Positions 1-11,498 of a stretch of DNA of 64,000 nucleotides are shown here, one piece after another. A model generated the notes under the pieces. The model made no database searches and was not told the origin of the DNA. It was given only the letters and a program-made list of their open reading frames with translations. The position numbers and the translations under genes are program-made. Every line of letters starts with the position of its first letter. The stretch's first letter is position 1. The DNA is taken from the NCBI RefSeq assembly GCF_033807715.1, contig NC_084589.1:55320066-55384065 (forward strand), in the 5' to 3' direction. Source of the DNA: Cololabis saira (Eukaryota; Chordata; Actinopteri; Beloniformes; Belonidae).

Positions 1-816
1 AAATCTGCCCTAAATCTGCCCCCAAATCTGCCCCCAAATCTGCCAACAAATCTGCCCCCAAATCTACCCCCAAAATCTGCCCCAAATCTGCCCCAAATCT
101 GCCCCAAAATCTTCCCCCAAATCTGCACCCAAATCTGCCCCAAAATCTGCCCCCAAATCTGCCCCAAATCTGCCCCAAATCTGCCCTAAATCTGCCCCCA
201 AATCTGCCCCCAAATCTGCCCCCAAATCTGCCAACAAATCTGCCCCCAAATCTACCCCCAAAATCTGCCCCAAATCTGCCCCAAATCTGCCCCAAAATCT
301 GCCCCAAAATCTGCCCCAAATCTGCCCCAAATCTGCACCCAAATCTGCACCCAAATCTGCCCCCAAATCTGCCCCCAAATCTGCCCCCAAATCTGCCCCC
401 AAATCTGACCCAAATCTGCCCCCAAATCTGCCCCCAAATCTGCCTCCAATCTGCCCCAAAATCTGCCCCAAATCTGCCCCAAATCTGCCCTAAATCTGCC
501 AACAAATCTGCCCCCAAATCTACCCCCAAAATCTGCCCCAAATCTGCCCCAGATCTGCCCCAAAATCTGCCCCAAAATCTGCCCCAAATCTGCCCCAAAT
601 CTTCCCCCAAATCTGCCCCCAAATCTGCCCCCAAATCTGCCCCAAATCTGCCCCCAAATCTGCCCCAAATCTGCCCCCAAATCTGCCCTAAATCTGCCCC
701 AAAATCTGCCCCCAAATCTGCACCCAAATCTGCCCCAAATCTGCCCCAAATCTGCCCCCAAATCTGCCCCAAATCTGCCCCAAATCTGCCCCAAATCTGC
801 CTCCAAATCTTCCCCC
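1..816 (-). repeat. G-rich minisatellite, left copy
   Basis: Tandem array of an 11-12 bp unit that reads GGGGCAGATTT or GGGGGCAGATTT on the minus strand, with variants such as GGGGTAGATTT. It continues past the left edge. The same array lies on the plus strand at 53,901-56,226. Open frames through it translate to monotonous ADLG/QIWGRF strings and are not genes. Runs of four or five G separated by seven-base loops fit the canonical G-quadruplex pattern. Confidence 0.95.
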
Positions 817-869
817 AAATCTACCAATTATATGTATCTGTTCCTTTCAATCATTTGAGCCCAAATGAC

Positions 870-1418
<549 letters not shown>

Positions 1419-1650
1419 GCTACGTTCACACTGCAGTTCCCAAGTGACCCAAATCCGATTTTTTGCTCATATGTGACTCAGATCCGATTTGTTTATGACA
1501 GTGTGAACAGCACAAGTCACATGGAATCTGATCTTTTCAAATCAGATTCAGGTCACTTCCATATGTGGTTCTAAATCGGATACAGGTCTGATGTTTTGCA
1601 ATGCGACCTCAGTGTGAACAGCCAGGTCGGAATTAATGCGACTTTGACGT
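1419..1650 (+). repeat. Fish MITE-like interspersed repeat (GGCTACGTTCACACTG family)
   Basis: Begins GGCTACGTTCACACTGCAG and alternates related phrases such as AATCCGATTTTTTGC and AGTGTGAACAGC, ending near TGCGACTTTGACGTCAC. This pattern recurs in many fish genomes and is probably a non-autonomous hAT-like element; that classification is from memory. It is absent from the right arm. Confidence 0.6.
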
Positions 1651-1654
1651 CACA

Positions 1655-1845
1655 CGCAGAGCCCCGAGCCGCGGGGGAGACACGGGAGACGGCGGGGGTC
1701 CCTCCGGGCCGCCTCCGCCTCTCCTCCTCCCCTCCCCTGCCCTCACCTCTTTTTCACCTACAACCTCAGATCAGACCAGACAACCAGCTGAATTTAAGCA
1801 TATTACTAAATAAAAAAGCTAAGGATTCAAATCAGCGAAGCGGTC
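1655..1845 (+). pseudogene. rDNA fragment: ITS2-like sequence plus 5' end of 28S rRNA
   Basis: From about 1,762 the sequence matches the start of fish 28S rRNA: ACCTCAGATCAGACCAGACA, then CTGAATTTAAGCATATTACT, with decayed similarity to about 1,844 (GGATTC and GCGAAGCGG). The preceding GC-rich, pyrimidine-rich stretch from 1,655 resembles the end of an ITS2 spacer. It is too short and mutated to be functional rRNA. It abuts a MITE, suggesting capture or a dispersed rDNA fragment. The 28S portion is firm; the ITS2 label is inferred. Confidence 0.7.
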
Positions 1846-1979
1846 GTGGTCGCATAACCTGCCTGTTTTACAACGAGCTGGACCGTGTGTTAGGTGATAA
1901 ACCCAGCTGAACGCCGGAGAGCAGAGCTGACACTCCGGTACATAATATATACACGGATTATGACATTATTATTAGTTAT

Positions 1980-4900
1980 TGTCATAACCTGGCCCGTAGG
2001 CCATGACAAAAATGGACAACAACACAGTGCAAATAAAAATATGCTATTTATTTTAAAGAAAAATACGGCAAATGCAAAACAAAACAACTTGTGAGGTGTG
2101 GAGGTCAGCATCAGTAGTGTCAGTGTGTGTGAATGTGGAAAATGTGTGGTGCGTGTTGTTAAGAAAAATATAATCAAAACCAAACAAATGAATGGGGCTG
2201 GCAGGGAAGAGCGAGCCACACTGAAGGCAGGGAGGTTTTATAGCCTGGAACACTGTAGTACTGTAGTACTTGAGTACTGTAGTACTGTAGTACTGTAGTA
2301 CTGTAGTACTGTAGTACTGTAGTACTGGAACACTGTATTACTGTAGTACTGGAGTACTGGAACACTGTAGTACTGTATTACTGTAGTACTGTATTACTGT
2401 AGTACTGTATTACTGTAGTACTGTAGTACTGTATTACTGTAGTACTGTAGTACTGTAGTACCTCTAGTACTGTAGTACTGTAGTACTGTAGTACTGTAGT
2501 ACTGTAGTACTGTATTACTGTAGTACTGTAGTACTGTAGTACCTCTAGTACTGTAGTACTGTAGTACTGTATTACTGTAGTACTGTAGTACTGTAGTACT
2601 GTAGTACTGTAGTACTGTAGTACCTCTAGTACTGTAGTACTGTAGTACTGTATTACTGTAGTACTGTAGTACTGTATTACTGTAGTACTGTAGTACTGTA
2701 TTACTGTAGTACTGTATTACTGTAGTACTGTAGTACTGTAGTACTGTAGTACTGGAACACTGTATTACTGTAGTACTGGAGTACTGGAACACTGTAGTAC
2801 TGTATTACTGTAGTACTGTATTACTGTAGTACTGTAGTACTGTAGTACTGTAGTACTGTATTACTGTAGTACTGTAGTACTGTAGTACTGTAGTACTGGA
2901 ACACTGTATTACTGTAGTACTGGAGTACTGGAACACTGTAGTACTGTATTACTGTAGTACTGTATTACTGTAGTACTGTAGTACTGTAGTACTGTAGTAC
3001 TGTATTACTGTAGTACTGTAGTACTGTAGTACCTCTAGTACTGTAGTACTGTAGTACTGTATTACTGTAGTACTGTAGTACTGTAGTACTGTAGTACTGT
3101 AGTACTGTAGTACCTCTAGTACTGTAGTACTGTAGTACTGTATTACTGTAGTACTGTAGTACTGTATTACTGTAGTACTGTATTACTGTAGTACTGTATT
3201 ACTGTAGTACTGTAGTACTGTAGTACCTCTAGTACTGTAGTACTGTAGTACTGTAGTACTGTAGTACTGTAGTACTGTAGTACTGTAGTACCTCTAGTAC
3301 TGTAGTACTGTATTACTGTAGTACTGTAGTACTGTAGTACTGTAGTACTGTAGTACCTCTAGTACTGTAGTACTGTAGTACTGTATTACTGTAGTACTGT
3401 AGTACTGTAGTACTGTAGTACTGTAGTACTTGAGTACTGTAGTACTGTATTACTGTATTACTGTAGTACTGTATTACTGTAGTACTGTAGTACTGTATTA
3501 CTGTAGTACTGTAGTACTGTAGTACTGTAGTACCTCTAGTACTGTAGTACTGTAGTACTGTATTACTGTAGTACTGTAGTACTGTAGTAATGTATTACTG
3601 TAGTACTGTATTACTGTAGTACTGTATTACTGTAGTACTGTAGTAATGTATTACTGTAGTACTGTATTACTGTAGTACTGTAGTACTGTATTACTGTAGT
3701 ACTGTAGTAATGTATTACTGTAGTACTGTAGTACTGTATTACTGTATTACTGTAGTACTGTATTACTGTATTACTGTATTACTGTAGTACTGTATTACTG
3801 TAGTACTGTATTACTGTAGTACTGTAGTACTGTATTACTGTAGTACTGTAGTACTGTATTACTGTAGTACTGTATTACTGTAGTACTGTAGTACTGTATT
3901 ACTGTAGTACTGTAGTACTGTATTACTGTAGTACTGTATTACTGTAGTACTGTAGTACTGTAGTACTGTAGTACTGTATTACTGTAGTACTGTAGTACTG
4001 TAGTACTGTAGTACCTCTAGTACTGTAGTACTGTAGTACTGTATTACTGTATTACTGTAGTACTGTAGTACTGTAGTACCTCTAGTACTGTAGTACTGTA
4101 GTACTGTATTACTGTAGTACCTCTAGTACTGTAGTACTGTATTACTGTAGTACTGTAGTACTGGAACACTGTAGTACTGTATTACTGTAGTACTGTATTA
4201 CTGTAGTACTGTATTACTGTAGTACTGTAGTACTGTAGTACTGTAGTACTGTAGTACCTCTAGTACTGTATTACTGTAGTACTGTAGTACTGTATTACTG
4301 TAGTACTGTAGTACTGGAACACTGTATTACTGTAGTACTGGAGTACTGGAACACTGTAGTACTGTATTACTGTAGTACTGTATTACTGTAGTACTGTATT
4401 ACTGTAGTACTGTAGTACTGTAGTACTGTAGTACTGTAGTACCTCTAGTACTGTATTACTGTAGTACTGTAGTACTGTATTACTGTAGTACTGTAGTAAT
4501 GTATTACTGTAGTACCTCTAGTACTGTAGTACTGTAGTACTGTATTACTGTAGTACTGTAGTACTGTATTACTGTAGTACTGTAGTAATGTATTACTGTA
4601 GTACTGTATTACTGTAGTACTGTAGTACTGTATTACTGTAGTACTGTAGTACTGTATTACTGTAGTACTGTAGTACTGTAGTACTGTAGTACTGTATTAC
4701 TGTAGTACTGTATTACTGTAGTACTGTAGTACTGTATTACTGTAGTACTGTAGTACTGTATTACTGTAGTACTGTAGTACTGTAGTACTGTAGTACTGTA
4801 GTACTGTAGTACTGTATTACTGTAGTACTGTATTACTGTAGTACTGTAGTACTGTATTACTGTAGTACTGTAGTACTGTATTACTGTAGTACTGTATTAC

Positions 4901-5127
4901 TGTAGTACTGTAGTACTGTAGTACTGTAGTACCTCTAGTACTGTAGTACTGTAGTACTGTATTACTGTAGTACTGTAGTACTGTATTACTGTAGTACTGT
5001 AGTACTGTATTACTGTAGTACTGGGCCCAGGTGCTCCAAATCAGCCCAATCAGCTCAGCTCACTTGACTCCTCAAAACAAAACAGAGAGAAAGTCAGGCA
5101 TGCCCACAATTAGACAGGGTCGTCACA
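1980..5127 (-). mobile_element. 3' LTR of the Gmr1-like element, expanded copy
   Basis: On the minus strand the LTR starts TGTGACGACCCTG at 5,127, directly after a run of eight G that serves as polypurine tract, and ends GGTTATGACA at 1,980. It holds a TATA box (CTATAAAACC near 2,240), an AATAAA-type signal near 2,045 and the octamer array 2,247-5,022. The right-arm copy (52,559-52,981) is only 423 bp; the 2.7-kb length difference is almost all array. No matching 5' LTR lies upstream of gag in either arm. Confidence 0.8.
2247..5022. repeat. Octamer satellite (GTAGTACT)n inside the LTR
   Basis: An 8-bp unit, GTAGTACT, repeats for about 2.8 kb (roughly 340-350 units by length) with interspersed variants GTATTACT, ACCTCTAGTACT and CTGGAACACT. 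Every standard unit contains the self-complementary hexamer AGTACT. In the right-arm LTR the same position (52,667-52,712) holds only about five units. Open frames here (LQYYSTTV repeats) are artefacts of the period. Confidence 0.95.
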
Positions 5128-5400
5128 CCCCCCCCAGAAAGTCGGGGTCCCAAAGGGATCACCGGCACTCCAACACCCGCTCCTAAAATACAAAATATAA
5201 ACAATTTAAATTACTCAAAACATCAAAAGGGAAAAAAAAACAAAACAAATGTACACTTAACTTCCCCCTGCACCCCCAACCTGCTACTCCCCCCACCCAT
5301 CCTCAGCAACCTCGGTACCTGAGGAAGCAATTTAAGACGATAGGCAGAGCAACAACAAGTCTAGCATGCAGTATGAAGCAGTATACACTAGCTCAAGAAT

Positions 5401-6759
5401 TCAGCTGATGTCAAGATCATAGGCCTGCAAACACAGGCACCACCTCATTAGCCTTTTATCCGGGCATCTTAGGGATTGTGAGAAGGTCGGCTGCAGTGGA
5501 GCAAGTTTGATACTCTGGTTTGGTTTTCCAGTTAACTGACACACATGACAGGTTTTTATGAAACCTGCGACATCCCTTTTAACGCGCGGCCAAAAAAAAT
5601 GCGTCAAGATGTTGAGATAAGTCTTTCTCACACCAAAGTGTCCACTCTCATCATGGGCCATTTTTAAAACCAAGGGACGAAATTTAGCTGGCACAACCAA
5701 CTGGTAAACAGCATCACCCACAGCGTCATCGCCCAGATTGACCCATCTTCTGAACAACAGTCCATTTTGCAAGAAGTAGCCACTTGCCACACTACTTATC
5801 ACAGAAACAGACGAAGTACGATCACGAATTTCCTTTAAGGATGAATCACCCTGCTGCTCCTGCAGCAGTTCACTGTGTGACACAGACAGTGGAAAATCAG
5901 ACAGAGGGGGAACCGCCAAATCCACGTCACCACACGTCCCGTCAGGTAACACCTCCTGCTCAGATTTAGCCATGGCAAGTGTGACAACACAAGCAGAAGA
6001 GACCTCATGTGAAGAGACCTCACTGGAGCCATCAGGAACAGAGTCAATCGGAGAAAGTGTAACTACCGGTGATGGGGGAGTGTCAGCCCAAATACGGCTA
6101 CCAGCCGAGCCATTGCCCAATATAACCTGCACCCCTTCAATGGGCAGCCTCGGCCGCACCCCTACAGCCACCTCGCCTTGCACCAGCTCACAGTCAAGGA
6201 TAATTTTGTGCAAGGGAATAGGCAGAATGGTTAAACCCATCCCCCGACTGAGGATGCGGTCGCCGGTGTCAGTTTCTCCTGAAAAAGGCAACACAGAGTC
6301 CACTATGTACGAGTCGTAAGCACCTGTATCCCTCAAGATTTTTACGGGAACTTTTGCCTTGCTTCCAACTAGTGACACAAAACCATCTCTTATAAAAGGA
6401 TGATAGGCAGGTAGAACCTCAGGTTCACAACCAGAGAGAAGCGCATCAGAGACACTGCCTGTAGCAACAGGTGCAGCAGCCGCAGCTGGTTTAATGTTAG
6501 GCTTCACCCCCTCTTTCCTAGTCTGTAACAAAGGACACTCAGCTTTCCAGTGGCCTGTCTTGTGGCAATAGTTACAGCTTGTACCCTTATTGACATTACC
6601 TCGTGGTTTAGGGTCAAACTTAAACGAGCCAGCGTTCCCTGGCCGCATCTGGTCAGACGAAACAGCGTCAAACTGATTTCCTCTCCACGTGTCATCATGC
6701 ACAGCCGTGCGCTCTCTAAAACTCCTCTTGTGGAGCAGCATATATTCATCTGCTGACAC
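5401..6759 (-). pseudogene. Gmr1-like element, left copy: nucleocapsid-protease-integrase with RNase H tail
   Basis: The 452-residue frame shows a CCHC knuckle (CNYCHKTGHWKAEC, residues 62-75), an aspartic protease site (DTGAYDSYI near 144-152) and, with no RT between, the integrase zinc-binding region (HDESGHFGVRKTY ... CHVCQLTGKPNQ near 370-415). After PLQPTFSQ it jumps to RLMRWCLCLQAYDLDIS, which resembles the end of a gypsy RNase H. Protease directly before integrase and RNase H last is the order described for the Gmr1 clade of fish Ty3/gypsy elements, so the missing part is the integrase core, RT and most of RNase H. A 264-bp tail with polypurine tract joins it to the LTR at 5,127. Confidence 0.75.
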
Positions 6760-6783
6760 AGCAGCGTTCGCAGCAGTGGTGAC

Positions 6784-8282
6784 CTACTTTTCATTAATGT
6801 ATGTTGCCATTTGACCAGGGAGCACATTTTTGAACTGCTCCAAAATAACCAAATCACACAAGTCATCAAAAGTGGTTATCTCAAGTGCAGTTATCCAGCG
6901 CTTAAAATGACTAGCCAAGTCCCTAGCAAATTCAACATACGTCTGGCCATTTCTCCTCTCCCACGACCTGAATCGCTGACGATATGCCTCTGGCACAAGC
7001 TCATCAATCCTGAGCACAGCAGACTTTGACCCCGTCCACACGTAGCCGGGTATTTTTAAAAACAAATATTCCCCCCCTCCGTTTATAAAAAAATTTGCAT
7101 CCACATTACATCGTTTTAAAAAAAAAAACCCTTCCACACATAACCGAAGATCTGCGTTTTCGACCACATTCATAAGCATTGTAAACCTGTAGATCATCTG
7201 CGGCTCCCGGGAAGCTGCACCTCCGCGGCTCCGCAGGGTGCGCGGCTCCGCAGGGTGCGCGTCACCGCGTACCCTACGGTGTAGCCTCTGTGTCGGTGTA
7301 ACGCAGTAAGCAGTGGTCCAGACCAGAGACCATTTATTTAATAAATAGCTTGGAGAACAGATGCTGGATCATCTGTAGTTCTGTAGTAAACAAAAGTCGC
7401 ACGTCAGAGCAGATTTGTTGTTGTTTTGGAGCATTATGTGACGTTCGAAAACGCAAAACTCCGGTTGTCTCCGTCTACACGCATCTACATAAACAGAGTT
7501 TTCAAAAATCTTCACTTTGCCCAGAGTTTTTTTAAACCTTCGTTTATTTGCGTTTTCGTGTGGATGACAGGTCCAAACGTAGGAAAATATCTCCGGTTTA
7601 GCAGATACCCGCAGATACCCGGCTACGTGTGGACGGTGTCTTTATCTTCTGATAGCTAGCGCTATCTTCAGAGCTCAAAGAAGAATATGCTTCCTGTGCC
7701 TTACCCGTTAGAACGGAGCAGTAATGCACAGTCCGCATCACACCAGCTCCTCGCCTTCGCAACACGTTCAAACAACGCAAAAAAAACATCTGGGTCTCTC
7801 TCACTGAATTTTGGCACCAATCGCAGATTATTAATATCAAAAGGACGCACCTGTCTGCCCTGATCTTCAGACCCCTCACTATCTTTACCCAGAGACAGAC
7901 GCTGTACCTCCAGATCTAATTTGATCTTTTCTGTTTGTTGGTGGATCACCTCCACCTCAATCTGCTTTTTCACCTCCAACTCATGTTTACGCTCATCAAA
8001 TTGCAGTTGCAGCAAAAGAAGCTCTTTTTGTTGTTCAAAAGTTAGCCCATGCGTCTGGATAGGCATAGTAGTGGAAACTGGAGGAAATGCCCCAGGATCA
8101 AAAGTCATCACTCCTATCTCAATTAACTTCGCCTTCACAGCCGCTTTAATATTCTCCTTGAGACGTTTATCCCCAACAATAATCACTGAATAATGCTCAG
8201 CAATTCCAAGCAACTGCTCTTTTGTGCATTTTTCTAAGGCGTCCTCAGACGGAGCAGCAAAAAACGCCTTAATTTCAGCCAT
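6784..8282 (-). pseudogene. Gmr1-like element, left copy: gag, broken
   Basis: Gag starts at 8,282 (MAEIKAFFAAPSED...), runs to about 7,701 with a charged, coiled-coil-like middle (EQQKELLLLQLQFDERKHEL), then shifts frame near 7,730, giving SVLTGKAQEAYSSLSSEDS. It is cut by the 613-bp MITE at 7,028-7,640 and resumes as LVPEAYRQRFRSWERRNGQT to 6,784, where a TAG precedes the nucleocapsid frame. The frameshift and the TAG are shared with the right-arm copy and so predate the duplication; the MITE is private to this arm. Confidence 0.8.
7028..7640. mobile_element. 613-bp MITE with about 25-bp TIRs inserted in gag
   Basis: Ends are GACCCCGTCCACACGTAGCC... and its inverse ...GGCTACGTGTGGACGGTGTC, matching through GGGTAT with a single difference. 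It is flanked by TTT on both sides (7,025-7,027 and 7,641-7,643), and the right-arm gag has one uninterrupted copy of the site. A 3-bp duplication suggests a PIF/Harbinger-type mobilizer, though the low-complexity site makes the size uncertain. No transposase frame. It contains a piece of the palindromic repeat also found at 58,190-58,300. Confidence 0.8.
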
Positions 8283-8622
8283 TTCAACCCTGAATTCACA
8301 ACTACGACCAGTCCACCAAACAACTCTATACGTAACAGGTGCAGCAAGCCAGTGAAATTATCTGTGCGCGCCGAGCAATCACATCCCCAGCTGGGTTTGG
8401 AGCTTCCCCGCTATTTTTTCAAAAACAAAGGGAAAAGGTTAACCCAAAAGTAATGAAACAAAAGGAGATGGAGATCCCAGCCAAAAAGAACAAAAGAAGG
8501 GTCAGCACAGGGCCAGCCACGCAATGGGCCATCGGACCACGCACTTTCCCCACTAAATAAGAAAACCCAGGTAAACCTATAACAAAACAAAACCGATAAC
8601 AGGACTACCGGCAATCTCCAAA

Positions 8623-8843
8623 CATGGTGCATTATGTAATAACAATTCTAAAGCATTTGTTATTGGCCTATATAATTCCAAACTTCAAATAGGCAACTAA
8701 AGTTATATTTGCAGTTTTATACATAGAATTAGAGGGCTACATAGCTCTAAGGGCAATTGCATAAAAAACAACAAAAGTCACTCTTGTATAAATTCATTGT
8801 TAAACAAACAACAATAATAGGTTGTATTACATAATGCACCATG
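8623..8843. mobile_element. 221-bp MITE with 20-bp TIRs, left copy
   Basis: Begins CATGGTGCATTATGTAATAA and ends with the near-exact inverse, TGTATTACATAATGCACCATG. It lies upstream of gag; the right-arm counterpart is 49,887-50,107 and is the same length. No coding capacity. Confidence 0.75.
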
Positions 8844-9063
8844 TTATTACATTTCCTAGAAAATAAAAAAGTTGCAAGTGCATTTTATAATAATCTTCTC
8901 AAAATGCAATAACTTATTACATAACGTGGCAAATTTTATTACAAGATGGGGCAGTTTATTACAAAATGAAATGAAAAAGTTATTACATTTTGGACATTTA
9001 TTACAAAATAATTAGCCTGCAGGTAAACACACCTTGATCCCTCCCAGCCTCCTCCCTGAGAGC
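8844..9063. repeat. TGTAATAA-rich degenerate repeat
   Basis: AT-rich stretch with many irregularly spaced copies of TTATTACA/TGTAATAA. The right arm repeats it at about 49,600-49,886. The motif equals the inner part of the neighbouring MITE terminal repeat, so it may have grown by slippage from that end. Confidence 0.6.
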
Positions 9064-9412
9064 ACACAACCATCCTGATGGATCTCCATGGTTCTGATGG
9101 ATCTCCATGGTTCTGATGGATCTCCATGGTTCTGATGGATCTCCATGGTTCTGATGGATCTCCATGTTTCTGATGGATCTCCATGGTTCTGATGGATCTG
9201 ATGGATCTCCATGGTCCTGATGGATCTCTCCATGGTCCTGATGGATCTCTCCATGGTTCTGATGGATCTCCATGGTTCTGATGGTTCTGATGGATCTCCA
9301 TGGTTCTGATGGTTCTGATGGATCTCCATGGTTCTGATGGATCTCCATGGTTCTGATGGTTCTGATGGATCTCCATGGTCCTGATGGATCTCTCCATGGT
9401 CCTGACAGTCTC
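9064..9412 (-). repeat. 19/21-bp minisatellite, left copy
   Basis: Units read GATCCATCAGAACCATGGA on the minus strand, some with an extra GA (21 bp). It shares its edges with the right-arm array at 48,763-49,595, which is more than twice as long. Because 19 is not a multiple of three, all frames read through as MEIHQNHGDPSEPWRSIRT; these are not genes. Confidence 0.95.
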
Positions 9413-9589
9413 ATGAAGGGGGGTACCAATTATAGTACCAGGTCTAGTTCCTGGTTGGATCCTGGGAACGGTCTAGATCCTGGGACCGGTCTAATCCTAC
9501 CGGTCTAGTCCCGGTCCTGGTTGGACCGGGACTGTATTCTTATGGGACGGTAGTGATTGTTCCAGGTATTAGTCAGACCCTCAGGTGGT
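9413..9589. repeat. Degenerate CCGGTCTAG/TCCTGGTTGGA repeat spacer
   Basis: Short stretch of imperfect repeats (ACCGGTCTAG, TCCTGGTTGGA) joining the 19/21-bp and 26-bp arrays. Its counterpart in the right arm is 48,554-48,762. Confidence 0.6.
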
Positions 9590-10257
9590 AGGGTTATCCC
9601 TGTATCCATGGTAACAGGGTTATCCCTGTATCCATGGTAACAGGGTTATCCCTGTATCCATGGTAACAGGGTTATCCCTGTATCCATGGTAACAGGGTTA
9701 TCCCTGTATCCATGGTAACAGGGTTATCCCTGTATCCATGGAACAGGGTTATCCCTGTATCCATGGTAACAGGGTTATCCCTGTATCCATGGTAACAGGG
9801 TTATCCCTGTATCCATGGTAACAGGGTTATCCCTGTATCCATGGTAACAGGTTTATCCCTGTATCCATGGTAACAGGGTTATCCCTGTATCCATGGAACA
9901 GGGTTATCCCTGTATCCATGGTAACAGGGTTATCCCTGTATCCATGGTAACAGGGTTATCCCTGTATCCATGGTAACAGGGTTATCCCTGTATCCATGGT
10001 AACGGGGTTATCCCTGTATCCATGGTAACGGGGTTATCCCTGTATCCATGGTAACGGGGTTATCCCTGTATCCATGGTAACAGGGTTATCCCTGTATCCA
10101 TGGTAACGGGGTTATCTCTGTATCCATGGTAACAGGGTTATCCCTGTATCCATGGTAACAGGGTTATCCCTGTATCCATGGTAACGGGGTTATCCCTGTA
10201 TCCATGGTAACAGGGTTATCCCTGTATCCATGGTAACAGGGTTATCCCTGTATCCGT
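9590..10257 (-). repeat. 26-bp minisatellite, left copy
   Basis: About 26 units of CCATGGTAACAGGGTTATCCCTGTAT. Each unit has two dyads: CCATGG and ACAGGG-(4)-CCCTGT. Variants include AACGGGG for AACAGGG and two units one base shorter. The right arm holds about 17 units at 48,119-48,553, where the GGGG/CCCC variant dominates. Confidence 0.95.
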
Positions 10258-10768
10258 GGTGATTAATCATTTATCTGGATCAAACCAGCGACGCACGGAG
10301 AACGTCATGACACAATTCTCCTCATTTCTGCTTCTTCTTCCCGGATCCAAATCCAAAACAACAGCAACAACAATTAAAGCTGCAAGCAGCGATGAACGGA
10401 TGAACGGGCCCTCGCACTCACGGCCACCATCCCCCATAAGCATTAAGAAATGAGACTCTCTAGCGCCACCCTTCACCACGACGGCCGTCGGGGGTACTGC
10501 AGCCAACAGTGAAGCCGGCACGGGAGAACGGGGAGAACGTGCATGCAGCGTCATGTGACGTCACATCCACAGGACAGCGCGGGAAATTCAGGACCGAATT
10601 GCAGCACATTTTGCAGCAACAGCCTGTTCAAGGCAAAGGAGAGATACACTAGAGGAAACATTCTTTTGGGTTTGGAACGCTTCATCTGACATTATTACTA
10701 GAAAACTTAAAATGTATACAAATTTTTTTCATAAATCCTGCCACCATCCGGCCTCAAGCTCCTTTAAC
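10258..10768 (-). repeat. Interspersed repeat (GCAAGCAGCGATGAACGG family)
   Basis: Contains TTAAAGCTGCAAGCAGCGAT near 10,374 and ends GCCTCAAGCTCCTTTAA near 10,768, a pair of ends common among fish DNA elements. Positions 10,258-10,525 match 47,292-47,373 plus 47,940-48,118 of the right arm, inverted; the rest is private. The frame at 10,267-10,554 is not convincing as a gene. Confidence 0.5.
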
Positions 10769-11340
10769 CAGGCAGGTCATGAAGAACATTCTTATTTACA
10801 ATGACGGCCTGGCAAGAGACAAAGACCACTTGGGGGGAAAGGAAGTGGTTTAGGGAGTAAAACACAGTAAAATTGTAGCTCTACAAAGGTAGAAAACCAT
10901 TAGGTAGCATTTTTTGGCAAAGCAGCAAAAAATGGCAGAACACCGGCACAAACAGGACACTGGCTTGTGCCCTGTTGAGGCTGCATTTATTTAATGTTTT
11001 TTTCTTTTTTTTTTATCAATCAATCGTACCCTACGCCATAGGCTCTGTGTTGGTGTAACGCGGAACCATAAATCAGCCTTCAGTGTGTGCTCTGTGTGCT
11101 GTTCTGAACACGTCTCACGTCGCCGAGACACAACTTTTGCGGTATGTGTTCATTGTTCTGTCTAAAAATGATGCGCAATGCCGACCCAATCAGAAAGGTA
11201 CAGATATTTTGTGATATTTTTTTATATATAAAAAAAATTAAATTATAAAAAAAATAAAGGATCCCCATAACTTTTGACGTGACGTCGCACGTTTGGATGG
11301 GCACAGCACCCCCCCCCCCCCCCCCCCCCCTAGAACCGGC
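10769..11340. other. Non-coding: SINE-like piece, palindromic MITE fragment, poly-C
   Basis: At 10,785-10,830 is ATTCTTATTTACAATGACGG, a phrase frequent in fish SINE/LINE tails. At 11,025-11,075 lies a fragment of the CGTACCCTACGCC/GGTGTAACGC palindromic repeat (other copies near 7,260, 39,285 and 58,200). A C23 run occurs at 11,308-11,330. No gene is supported. Confidence 0.5.
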
Positions 11341-11498
11341 CTTGCGTCAAATCATTCAAAAGTTATAACAGAAAATAGGGACAACCAATCAGAATCAACC
11401 CCATTCTTTAAGTTGTGACATGATACAGGTGTGTAGTGATTTCCGTTCATGTACGTCAAACCGTATTATGGGGCTTGAGGAACAAAGTTTTCTAGGGG

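Noticed and set aside
64..827. Long minus-strand open frames with ADLG/QIWGRF repeats (also 53,895-55,973 plus)
   Set aside because: They are produced by the stop-free 11-12 bp period of the minisatellite; several frames are open at once and the peptide has no natural composition.
2174..2792. LQYYSTTV repeat proteins
   Set aside because: Artefact of the 8-bp satellite.
8939..9429. MEIHQNHGDPSEPW repeat proteins (also 48,741-49,710)
   Set aside because: A 19-bp unit without stops reads through in all frames; no start context, no promoter and the same sequence serves all frames.
9590..10257. I-SceI-like homing endonuclease sites
   Set aside because: AGGGATAAC is shared with the known site but the following CCCTGTT differs from CAGGGTAAT in every unit; resemblance is partial and coincidental.
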